Assembly: GCF_042675915.1 (NCBI RefSeq) | Contig: NZ_JBHTKL010000002.1 | Coordinates: 150,308 to 214,307, forward strand | Length of the DNA stretch: 64,000 bases | Direction: 5' to 3' | Source: Thalassobacillus_A hwangdonensis | GTDB lineage: Bacteria > Bacillota > Bacilli > Bacillales > Halobacillaceae | In this document: positions 1 through 6,482 of the stretch, in pieces | How the letters are laid out: each line of letters begins with the position of its first letter | Position numbering within the stretch: the first letter of the stretch is position 1 | Position numbers and translations under genes: made by a program | The notes under the pieces: generated by a model | What the model saw: only the letters and a program-made list of their open reading frames with translations | Told to the model about the DNA's origin: nothing | The model's database searches: none

Positions 1-12
1 TAGAAAAGCAGC

Positions 13-88
13 AAAGTTATACGAAAGCTTATGAAAGTTGTTCGAATAAATTCAAAAGTTGTACGAAAAAACCATAAAGTTGTTCAAA
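13..88. repeat. Four-unit 21-bp-period intergenic repeat
   Basis: Four copies of a 13-base word close to AAAGTTGTACGAA start at 13, 34, 55 and 76, exactly 21 bases apart. The spacers between them are unrelated in sequence. The array lies just upstream of the peptidase gene. Its left end may continue beyond the window. No function is known to me; the period equals two DNA helical turns. Confidence 0.75.
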
Positions 89-112
89 TAACTTCTGTAA
101 AGGTGGATCCAT

Positions 113-751
113 ATGAAAAGGCTTGTACTTTTAAGTGATTGGAAGCAGCCACTTCACGACGGTGGAGAAGAAAAAATCAGCAAGCTGATCGGGAAGTCTG
201 CACCAGTATTAGGCTACATACCTTCCCAGACTGATCCGGAGCGCCGTTACTTTCAGCCGATGAAACGCAATTTCGAACGCATCGGCGTTACTTCCTATGT
301 CTATATGGATGTCGATCAGGAATTTGATCCATGTCTGCTATCTGAATTGGAAAAATGTGATGCGATTTTTCTTTCTGGCGGGAACACGTTTCATTTCCTT
401 GCTTGTCTTCAAAAAAGGGATATGCTCGAGTGGTTGCGATCCTATGTGGAGAATGGCGGGGTACTGATCGGTCTTAGTGCCGGGGCGATGGTGATGGCAT
501 CCTCTATCGAAATTGCTGAACTCGTCGATGCGAAATATGTTCATACTTCCACGCTGGATAATAATGAAGCTCTGAACCTCGTTGATTTCCATTTTTATCC
601 TCACTGGCAGGGTACGGCCGAAGAAACACAAGCCGTCCATCAGTTTGCTCAACCGGTCATTGCCTGCGAAGACGGAGGTGGAATCATCATCGATGGAAGT
701 TATATGGAACATTTCGGGAAAACCACCACATTGAATTATACAAAAAAATAG
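113..751 (+). CDS. S51 peptidase E-like (class I glutamine amidotransferase-like fold) protein
   Basis: Predicted cytoplasmic hydrolase of the peptidase E/cyanophycinase-like S51 family, 212 aa, near the usual length of about 210-240. The family cleaves Asp-X dipeptides or acts on related substrates; the substrate here is not predictable. The nucleophile elbow is the GLSAGAM motif with Ser122, preceded by the family FLSGGNTF strand at 86-93. There is no signal peptide. A purine-rich AAAGGTGG site precedes the ATG. The gene stands alone, with the 21-bp repeat array upstream and a convergent minus-strand gene downstream. Confidence in the family is high; the enzymatic activity is inferred. Confidence 0.85.
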   Translation: MKRLVLLSDWKQPLHDGGEEKISKLIGKSAPVLGYIPSQTDPERRYFQPMKRNFERIGVTSYVYMDVDQEFDPCLLSELEKCDAIFLSGGNTFHFLACLQKRDMLEWLRSYVENGGVLIGLSAGAMVMASSIEIAELVDAKYVHTSTLDNNEALNLVDFHFYPHWQGTAEETQAVHQFAQPVIACEDGGGIIIDGSYMEHFGKTTTLNYTKK

Positions 752-796
752 AACCCTTTAAGGTTCGGAGGGATGATGAAATTTTCTCTGACCGAA

Positions 797-1423
797 TCAA
801 AACAGTGTGAACACCTTATTTGCTACATATAACGTAATCAACAGACAGAGGACACTGCTTATCCACATCATTTGCAGAGCGTGGGATTTCACTTGCTTGT
901 CTTCCTTTGGCGCATGCTTGATGATATAGGCGAGCAGACTGGCTGGAAGACGGTGAAGTTTGAAAACATAACTTGTCAGTACAATCAGTATAAAGGTGAA
1001 CGTGCCTGGCTCACCTTTTTCCAATAGACGGAAATAGTCGTCATCACCAAGGATTTCGAGCATCAGGTCTGTTTGTTCCGGGATTGTAGTGGATGTCTTT
1101 TTCTGGGAATGGGGTTCGTAGAATTGCTGGGAGGGTGTTGTGGAACTTTCAGAGAGCTGCTCGTAGATGAAGTAGGATCGTCCGTACTTGTCTACTTGCA
1201 CTTGGAGAAATTTCAGGTTGTAGCGCTTCGGTGTTTCGATCGGTTCTTCAGAGGTGATGAGATGTCTGGAATCCTGGGAGTGATCAGTGGCATCATATGA
1301 GGCATCCACAGACTGGTGGTCGCTGCTCGTTGACGGGGTATCTGCGTGAGAGACATGGAGTGACAATCCAGACAATATGCCTGTCCCTAATCCGACAATC
1401 AGAAGAAATGTCACACGCTTCAT
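797..1423 (-). CDS. Hypothetical secreted/membrane protein next to the peptide cassette
   Basis: A 208-aa protein I do not recognise. The start at 1423 is chosen because AGGAGGT sits seven bases upstream; a further in-frame ATG at 1465 has no such site. The N-terminus is a clear signal peptide or anchor (MKRV, hydrophobic stretch, then SHADTPS). A low-complexity Ser/Thr/Asp/His-rich extracellular part follows, and then two hydrophobic segments near residues 140-160 and 185-205, so the C-terminal third is probably membrane-embedded. It lies downstream of the XRE-TPR regulator and repeat-peptide gene on the same strand, beyond their terminator. A dyad overlapping its promoter region shares the word GGTATAC with the regulator promoter, so it may be a target of that regulator (inference). 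Confidence 0.6.
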   Translation of the reverse strand: MKRVTFLLIVGLGTGILSGLSLHVSHADTPSTSSDHQSVDASYDATDHSQDSRHLITSEEPIETPKRYNLKFLQVQVDKYGRSYFIYEQLSESSTTPSQQFYEPHSQKKTSTTIPEQTDLMLEILGDDDYFRLLEKGEPGTFTFILIVLTSYVFKLHRLPASLLAYIIKHAPKEDKQVKSHALQMMWISSVLCLLITLYVANKVFTLF

Positions 1424-1442
1424 TTTTTTAACCTCCTTGTAT

Positions 1443-1461
1443 GGTATACCCATAATATACC
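1443..1461 (-). promoter_or_regulatory. Dyad GGTATA-N7-TATACC over a putative -10 region
   Basis: A perfect 6-bp inverted repeat with a 7-base centre lies 20-38 bases upstream of the 1423 start. On the minus strand it contains TATATTAT, a plausible -10 element. The half-site GGTATAC also occurs in the dyad in front of the XRE-TPR regulator gene (3155-3161). An operator role is an inference from position and similarity. Confidence 0.35.
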
Positions 1462-1565
1462 ACATCCAGGCAGGGCCGTTATTGGGAAAGCCGATGGGGA
1501 GAAAGGGAGAAAAATGCTGATTTCACTCAAAGGTTGAGAAAGGTCAACCATGAAGTGCACACAAG

Positions 1566-1591
1566 AAAAAACCGCCCCCTTCCAGACGGTT
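1566..1591 (-). terminator. Rho-independent terminator of the regulator-peptide cassette
   Basis: Arms 1570-1576 and 1585-1591 form a 7-bp stem including one G-T pair, with an 8-base loop. A T-run follows on the minus strand. It lies about 20 bases after the peptide gene stop. Confidence 0.75.
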
Positions 1592-1609
1592 GTAAGGTAA
1601 AAGGGAGAA

Positions 1610-1852
1610 TCAAGCCTTCAGCTTCCAATCTGGGTAATCTGCGTGATTTGCCAAGGATTTGAAGGATTTTGTATCCCAATCAGGGTAATCTGCATGATTC
1701 GCCATGAATTTTATATCCCAGTCCGGATAGTCCGCATGGTTTGCGATGATGTTCCAGTCAGGATAATCCGCATGGTTCGCATAGTCGGCAGCAAACCCCG
1801 CTCCTGCAAAAAGAATGGCAAGTACCAGTGCAGCAAACACCTTTCTCATCAT
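1610..1852 (-). CDS. Secreted repeat-peptide precursor (four ANHADYPDW copies), putative pheromone pre-protein
   Basis: An 80-aa precursor. Residues 1-22 are a Sec-type signal peptide (MMRK, a long Ala/Leu/Phe core, then AGFAAD). The rest is four identical nonapeptides ANHADYPDW at residues 25-33, 37-45, 51-59 and 68-76, joined by unrelated linkers of 3, 5 and 8 residues. The four DNA copies (1754-1780, 1718-1744, 1676-1702, 1625-1651) differ at about eight positions, all synonymous, which implies selection on the peptide. The start overlaps the stop of the upstream XRE-TPR regulator (ATGATG within CAATGATGAG). AAGGAGG lies inside the last regulator codons, 4 bases from the first ATG and 7 from the second (1849). 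This layout matches RRNPP-type receptor/pheromone pairs. A secreted signal is inferred; an antimicrobial or structural peptide is the main alternative. Confidence 0.8.
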   Translation of the reverse strand: MMRKVFAALVLAILFAGAGFAADYANHADYPDWNIIANHADYPDWDIKFMANHADYPDWDTKSFKSLANHADYPDWKLKA

Positions 1853-3108
1853 TGTTCCTCCTTTCCGTAAAGATTGATGTGGCTTGCTATTTTAAAGCAT
1901 TGGGAAGATGATTTATATTTTTTATTCTCGTAATAGATTTCCCCCAATAGCCTTAAAGCCTGGATATACTCTGTCCGCTCATCACTCATTTTGAAAAATG
2001 GGATGATCTCATCTACCAATTTCTCAATGAAACTTTCGGATAGGTGTGTGCCGTGAATCTGTTCGACGAGCATTGCAAAGCTGTATTGATACTTGGTATC
2101 CTGTGCTTCCAATGCTTGCTTTGCTCCTTCTTCTGCGAACTTCTCTGCTTTCTTACTGTTGCTGTTTGAAAAATGCGCTAGTGCGATCAAATAGATGGTA
2201 GGATGTGTGGCAAGCTTTTCTTTCTTTTTTATTCGAAGAGCGATATTCAAATATTCCAACCCTTCTTCGTATTTATTATTATTTATGCAGGAATACCCCA
2301 TATTATGGTATACCTTTCCTCTCATTTTGTTAGTCAAATAGTCCCCTGCCGAAAGGAGTATCTTATCAAGATATTCCTGAGCCACATCAAAAATCCTCAA
2401 CAGACTGTAATTGATCGCCATCAATAGGTAACAATCAATCACCTTCGAATAGTTAAGAGAGTTTTGATAGTTGTCGATCGCTTTTTGGGTGTAGATGATG
2501 GACTCTGCATAGGAATCGAGTCTGCTGTAAACAAGCGCGATATAATAGGAAAGTTCACTGTCATCCATTGGCAGCTCGGATAGCAGTGCATTTGCCTGTT
2601 TGAAATGGGAGAGCCCCTTTTTCAATTCACTTTCAGACAGATGGTAGATGCCGATGATTTTATGGTAGAAGAATTTGTACTGAAGGTTTGCATATTCATA
2701 TACACTTTGCAGCAGCTTCAGTTTATTGGAGAGTTTGTCTTTTTCCATTTGGATCGTAAAGGAATAACGGAATTCGAAGATCAAATAAAGGTTGGTCAAG
2801 TCGATGTGGTAATGATTCTGCATGGATTTGGTAAGCGATTGGTATAAATCATGCATCGCTGAATCCCGGTTTTTGATGGAGTCATGCCACATGTGGAGCC
2901 GGTCATAGATGGCATTGTCAAAGGTGTCATTGACGGAGGACATGTCCAAACCAAGACGTTCCCCTAACAAATGATAAATCTCTTCACTTGGCTTGATGGA
3001 ATCATGTTCGATTTTACTTAAATAGGAGACGGAACACACACCGAAAGCAAGGTCTTCCTGAGTCATCTGCTGCTTCAAACGCTCCTGACGAATAAGCAAC
3101 CCTTTCAA
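1849..3108 (-). CDS. XRE-HTH plus TPR regulator, RRNPP-type peptide receptor candidate
   Basis: About 419 aa. The N-terminal XRE helix-turn-helix spans roughly residues 1-60 (RLKQQMTQEDLAFGV, SVSYLSKIE). The rest is helical repeat sequence of the TPR type, with NMGYSCINNNKYEEGLEYL and ALRLLGEIYYENKKY as typical units. This is the architecture of PlcR/NprR-like receptors that bind re-imported oligopeptides. TTG 3108 is preferred because GGGGAGG ends nine bases upstream; an in-frame TTG at 3117 touches that site. The gene is followed, with a stop/start overlap, by the repeat-peptide precursor, so regulator and probable ligand are made from one transcript. A dyad sits in its promoter, suggesting autoregulation. 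Family assignment is firm; the ligand is inferred from context. Confidence 0.85.
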   Translation of the reverse strand: MKGLLIRQERLKQQMTQEDLAFGVCSVSYLSKIEHDSIKPSEEIYHLLGERLGLDMSSVNDTFDNAIYDRLHMWHDSIKNRDSAMHDLYQSLTKSMQNHYHIDLTNLYLIFEFRYSFTIQMEKDKLSNKLKLLQSVYEYANLQYKFFYHKIIGIYHLSESELKKGLSHFKQANALLSELPMDDSELSYYIALVYSRLDSYAESIIYTQKAIDNYQNSLNYSKVIDCYLLMAINYSLLRIFDVAQEYLDKILLSAGDYLTNKMRGKVYHNMGYSCINNNKYEEGLEYLNIALRIKKKEKLATHPTIYLIALAHFSNSNSKKAEKFAEEGAKQALEAQDTKYQYSFAMLVEQIHGTHLSESFIEKLVDEIIPFFKMSDERTEYIQALRLLGEIYYENKKYKSSSQCFKIASHINLYGKEEQ

Positions 3109-3137
3109 AGGAAACAACCTCCCCTATAGTTTTAAAT

Positions 3138-3166
3138 AGTATATCAAAAATACAGGTATACTGTCT
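3138..3166 (-). promoter_or_regulatory. Promoter and operator candidate for the regulator-peptide cassette
   Basis: On the minus strand a -10 TATACT (3138-3143) lies 17 bases from a poor -35 (AGACAG, 3161-3166). Between them is a dyad ACAG-N5-CTGT (3152-3164). A weak -35 with an overlapping dyad fits a promoter controlled by a bound regulator, possibly the XRE-TPR protein itself. No experimental basis. Confidence 0.45.
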
Positions 3167-3297
3167 GTTTTTCGACAAAAGTAGTGTAAAGCCTCCCAAT
3201 GGCTCTCTTCCCATGACCAGCGCATCTTTACAGGGGAACGTATTTTCGGTAAGCTTGTAACCAGATTCGTATTATTTTTAAATGAGGGAAGGTTTTC

Positions 3298-3909
3298 ATG
3301 TTAGCATCAGGTCATCAAGTATTAGGCTTCACATTTGGATTGATTGCCGTCACGGTAATGCAAACTTTCGGAATTGTACCCGTACATACACTGGATATCG
3401 TTTTGTTTTTCGTATTTGTTTTGTTCGGCTCATTGCTGCCGGATATCGATACACCGACGTCGAGACTTGGAAGCAAGTTCTGGCGGATGCTCATCTTATT
3501 TTTCTTCGTTACGCTGCTCGTTTATCTTTTCTTTCCGGATCTCCTCGATACGTATCGTGAGGATTTGAAAATATTCGTCGTATTGATGATTCCGATTCTG
3601 GTCATGATCCGTGGCCACAGGAAAATGACCCACTCGCTGTTGTTTCTTGCTGTCTTATTCCTGTACAGCACGATTATAGTAGAGGGGCTTGGTGTTCCGT
3701 GGTTTTTCATGTATGGACTCCTGGCAGGTGCCTTATCGCATTTTGTAGGGGATTTCGTGACAAAGAAAGGGATCCCGCTTTTCTATCCGCTTTCGAAAAG
3801 GTATTACCGCTTCTTCTTTACGTTCAGGACAGGGTCTTTGACGGAGAGGGGAATCGTCATTGCGTTGATGATTTGGAATGTATGGTATTTAGTGAAAGAG
3901 ATTTTTTAA
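3298..3909 (+). CDS. YdjM-like membrane-bound metal-dependent hydrolase (DUF457)
   Basis: A 203-aa multi-pass membrane protein of the YdjM/DUF457 family. Family marks are the N-terminal SGHQVLGF histidine region, GSLLPDIDTPTSRLG near 45-60, RGHRKMTHSLL near 105-115, and SHFVGDFVTKKGIPLFYPL near 147-166. The conserved His and Asp residues are the presumed metal ligands. E. coli YdjM is SOS-regulated, but no LexA box was recognised here. A GAGGGAAGG site precedes the ATG. It is transcribed divergently from the regulator gene and stops just before the trpS promoter. Its biochemical role is unknown. Confidence 0.8.
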   Translation: MLASGHQVLGFTFGLIAVTVMQTFGIVPVHTLDIVLFFVFVLFGSLLPDIDTPTSRLGSKFWRMLILFFFVTLLVYLFFPDLLDTYREDLKIFVVLMIPILVMIRGHRKMTHSLLFLAVLFLYSTIIVEGLGVPWFFMYGLLAGALSHFVGDFVTKKGIPLFYPLSKRYYRFFFTFRTGSLTERGIVIALMIWNVWYLVKEIF

Positions 3910-3911
3910 GA

Positions 3912-3940
3912 TTGACGGATTTACGAATATTGGATAATAT
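3912..3940 (+). promoter_or_regulatory. Sigma-A promoter for the trpS T-box transcript
   Basis: TTGACG (3912-3917), a 17-base spacer and TAATAT (3935-3940), placed just upstream of the T-box leader. Confidence 0.65.
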
Positions 3941-3954
3941 TAGAACAATTCCAT

Positions 3955-4220
3955 ATTCCGCGATGAAGAAGAGGAGTAGGTGTCCGCAAACCTGAGCAGA
4001 GAGCTGATGGTTGGTGCAAATCAGCAGGAACGGGCAGTGAATGGACTTCCGAGCGATCATTCCGAAATGCTGACAGAGTAGGAATGACGGAGTTCCCACC
4101 GATATAAGGGAGGCTATAGTGATTGCTATAGATGAAGTGCGTGCACTATGGATTGGTGCGCGAATGAAGGTGGCACCACGGGAGTTCCCGTCCTTATTTT
4201 AGGACGGGGGCTTTTTTTAT
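3955..4220 (+). promoter_or_regulatory. T-box leader, tryptophan-specific (UGG specifier)
   Basis: A T-box riboswitch leader in front of trpS. Stem I begins around AAGAGGAGTAGG. The probable specifier TGG (4042-4044) sits in the usual GAA-NNN-ACTTCCGAG context. The T-box sequence AAGGTGGCACCACG is at 4167-4180. The terminator stem pairs 4187-4194 with 4201-4208 and runs into a T-tract to 4218. Uncharged tRNA-Trp would stabilise the antiterminator and switch trpS on. The match between the UGG codon and the downstream enzyme supports the assignment. Confidence 0.93.
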
Positions 4221-4246
4221 TTCTAATTTTCAAAAGACAGGAGTGA

Positions 4247-5248
4247 ATGACATTGAAGCGAAAGACCATCACAGGCGTAAAGCCGACAGGAACCCCGCAT
4301 GTGGGGAATTATATCGGTGCAATCAAACCTGCACTCGATCTTACTAAAGACGATGACCGTCAAACCTTATACTTCATCGCTGATCTGCATGCATTGAATT
4401 CGATCCATAATGGAAAGGAATTGAAGCAGTTGACTTATGAGGTGGCAGCAACTTGGCTGGCGCTCGGACTAGATCCGTCCCGCTCACTGTTCTACAAACA
4501 ATCCGACATCACAGAATTGGTGGAGCTTCAATGGATTCTCGGCTCTGTCACCAATAAAGGACTATTGAATCGTGCTCATGCATATAAGGCGAAAATGGAT
4601 GAAAATAAAGGGAAAGACCTTGATGAGGATACAGGCGTCAATATGGGGCTGTTCAACTATCCAGTCATGATGGCAGCTGATATTCTGTTGTTCCAGTCGG
4701 ATGAAGTTCCCGTTGGAAAAGATAATATCCAGCACATCGAAATGGCGCGGGATATAGCACAGTCCTTCAATCGCTATTACGGAGACACATTCAAGCTGCC
4801 AGATGCGATCGTCAGTAAGGAAACAGCGGTGATTCCAGGGTTGGATGGAAGGAAGATGAGTAAAAGCTACGGCAATACCATCCCCCTTTTCATCGATGAA
4901 AAAGAATTGGAAAAACGCGTGAAGCGTATCGTTACAGATTCCACTCCGCCTAATGAACCAAAAGCAACGGAAGACTCGATATTATTCAGTCTGTACCAAT
5001 CATTCGCAGCGCCTGAGGAAACAGAACAGATGCAGCAGGCTTTCGCTGATGGAATCGGTTATGGAGAAGTGAAAAAGGAATTGTTTAACGTCATGAACCG
5101 TACGCTTGCCGGCCCACGGAAAACCTACCATGAATTACTGGAGAATAAGCAGAAAATCGATCAATTATTACGTGAAGGAGCGGAAAAAGCGAAGCCTATT
5201 GCACGCAGGCAGATGGAAATCGTAAAAGAGCGCATTGGTCTCTTATAA
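4247..5248 (+). CDS. trpS: Tryptophanyl-tRNA synthetase, non-B. subtilis (auxiliary-like) lineage
   Basis: Class I synthetase charging tRNA-Trp; 333 aa. The HIGH-type motif is HVGN (18-21, in KPTGTPHVGNYIG) and the KMSKS loop is GRKMSKS at 201-207. The sequence does not resemble the B. subtilis housekeeping enzyme, which starts with an SGIQPSG-type motif. It follows the other bacterial form with GLLNRAHAYKA, MGLFNYPVMMAADIL and GLDGRKMSKS. It is directly controlled by a Trp T-box. The ATG at 4247 is only three bases after AGGAG; the in-frame TTG at 4253 has nine-base spacing and may be the true start. Whether it is the only TrpRS in the genome cannot be told from here. Confidence 0.93.
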   Translation: MTLKRKTITGVKPTGTPHVGNYIGAIKPALDLTKDDDRQTLYFIADLHALNSIHNGKELKQLTYEVAATWLALGLDPSRSLFYKQSDITELVELQWILGSVTNKGLLNRAHAYKAKMDENKGKDLDEDTGVNMGLFNYPVMMAADILLFQSDEVPVGKDNIQHIEMARDIAQSFNRYYGDTFKLPDAIVSKETAVIPGLDGRKMSKSYGNTIPLFIDEKELEKRVKRIVTDSTPPNEPKATEDSILFSLYQSFAAPEETEQMQQAFADGIGYGEVKKELFNVMNRTLAGPRKTYHELLENKQKIDQLLREGAEKAKPIARRQMEIVKERIGLL

Positions 5249-5258
5249 ACGTCGGTGG

Positions 5259-5301
5259 TAAAAGTCCGTTCTCTGGTCAAACTATCCCTAAAGGACTTTT
5301 A
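5259..5301 (+). other. Inverted repeat between trpS and yteA
   Basis: TAAAAGTCC (5259-5267) and GGACTTTTA (5293-5301) are perfect 9-bp arms with a 25-base loop. The right arm ends at the first base of the yteA ribosome binding site (AGGGAGG). It could be a weak terminator for trpS or a translation control hairpin; nothing distinguishes these. Confidence 0.35.
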
Positions 5302-5315
5302 GGGAGGAATTGCAC

Positions 5316-5996
5316 ATGAAATATAAACGCCTGAGAAAGCAGTTGAAAGAAAGAAAGCAGGAGATCGAACATGAATTGAATCAGAACGATGGTTACGGGT
5401 TCAACCGTGGCTTTGCCAGTGATACGTCGTCCGGGGAGCTATCCCAATACGACAATCACCCAGCCGATTCTGGAACAGAACTGTATGAAAGAGAAAAAGA
5501 CCTGGCACTTCGAGGCCATTTGAAGGAAGAACTTTCGGATATTGAATATTCATTGAAACAGATGGATGCGGGAACGTACGGCATCTGTGAAGTGACCGGT
5601 GATGAAATTCCGATGAGTCGACTGAAGGCTTTACCGACAGCCCGTACGATAAAAGAAGCATCTCCGAATCAGCAGCGCTCCGAAGACCGTCCGATCGAAG
5701 AGTACGTGTTGCATGACTTGGAAGAAAATTATGCGACTAATAGTGAAGAGACGGAATACAATGAGCAGAATGCATATGATCAAGTAGCATCTTTTAACGA
5801 AAGCAGCATGACCTACGATGCTTCCTCCAACATCGATAATCAGGATGGAATGGGTTATGCAGAGGAATACGAAGGCTTCGTATCAACAGATATAGAGGGC
5901 TACACCGGCGATGCCAACGTCCAATTTCAACGCAACGTCCAATATGATCAGTACATGCACGAACAGGAAAACATCGACGAAGAAGAGCAGCAATAA
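5316..5996 (+). CDS. yteA: YteA family protein with degenerate DksA/TraR-type zinc finger
   Basis: About 226 aa. The N-terminal part is a charged coiled coil (MKYKRLRKQLKERKQEIEHE) followed by a DksA/TraR-like region near residues 85-110. The usual four cysteines are reduced to one in GICEVTGDEIPMSRL, so the zinc finger is degenerate, as I recall is common in the YteA family. The C-terminal half is acidic and rich in Glu, Asn, Gln and Tyr, without a recognisable fold. ATG 5316 is preferred over the upstream TTG because AGGGAGG is eight bases away. A terminator overlaps the stop codon. Function is unknown; homologues are linked to sporulating Bacillaceae. Confidence 0.8.
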   Translation: MKYKRLRKQLKERKQEIEHELNQNDGYGFNRGFASDTSSGELSQYDNHPADSGTELYEREKDLALRGHLKEELSDIEYSLKQMDAGTYGICEVTGDEIPMSRLKALPTARTIKEASPNQQRSEDRPIEEYVLHDLEENYATNSEETEYNEQNAYDQVASFNESSMTYDASSNIDNQDGMGYAEEYEGFVSTDIEGYTGDANVQFQRNVQYDQYMHEQENIDEEEQQ

Positions 5997-6010
5997 CCGC
6001 TGCTCTTTTT
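5984..6010 (+). terminator. Rho-independent terminator of yteA
   Basis: AGAGCAGC (5984-5991) pairs with GCTGCTCT (5999-6006), followed by T5. The left arm includes the last codons and part of the stop. Confidence 0.85.
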
Positions 6011-6029
6011 CCTTTTTAATGAGGATGCT

Positions 6030-6155
6030 TGGGTTGGTTGGAAAATGACTCGCTTTCCTGCGGGGATGACGGCAAGCCTCCTCGAGCTATCGCTCTGTGG
6101 GGTCTTGCCAGTCAATCCATTCCCGCGGGAGTCTCGCCATTTTCCAACCAACCCA
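6030..6155. repeat. Dispersed palindromic element, copy A
   Basis: A 126-bp element with perfect 18-bp terminal inverted repeats (6030-6047 and 6138-6155, TGGGTTGGTTGGAAAATG and its complement). The core holds CTCGCTTTCCTGCGGGG, AAGCCTCCTCGAGC and TGTGGGGTCTTGCC, shared with the other copies. Taken as the forward orientation. No coding capacity. It faces copy B across about 100 bases. Confidence 0.8.
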
Positions 6156-6257
6156 CTTAAAAATAATTAAAAAGCATCGTTATTTGCTGGACCTTCTTTT
6201 GTCTAGGGGTACAGAGGGAGATCTTGAATAAGGTTCGTGTCCTCTTATCAATCGGAC

Positions 6258-6358
6258 GAACTGTGAGACTCCCGCGGGAGAAGGATCTAGGCGAGATCCC
6301 ACAGGGCTTGTAGCCCGAGGAAGCTCGCCAGGTCCCCCGCAGGAAAGCGAGCAGTTTC
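6258..6358. repeat. Dispersed palindromic element, copy B (reverse orientation)
   Basis: The same family as copy A in reverse complement: GAGACTCCCGCGGGAG at the left, GGAAAGCGAG at the right. Terminal arms GAACTG and CAGTTTC pair with one bulged base. The 467-470 bases between yteA and the APH-like gene hold only copies A and B and spacer; no gene was found. Confidence 0.75.
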
Positions 6359-6482
6359 CCTCGCCCCCCTGACTCTTTTTTAGGGACGAACCAAGAACAT
6401 CATCTAGCGAATTTCTGCAATAGAGGAAATTGCGTGGAAAAGATAGAAATAGTATGGAAGGTCATGTCGAAAGGGGTTGTAT

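Noticed and set aside
751..766. Terminator after the S51 peptidase gene (GAACC/GGTTC)
   Set aside because: Only a five-base stem and no T-run on either strand.
6010..6480. CRISPR array
   Set aside because: The repeats here are two inverted copies of one dispersed element, not short direct repeats with equal spacers, and no cas genes are present.
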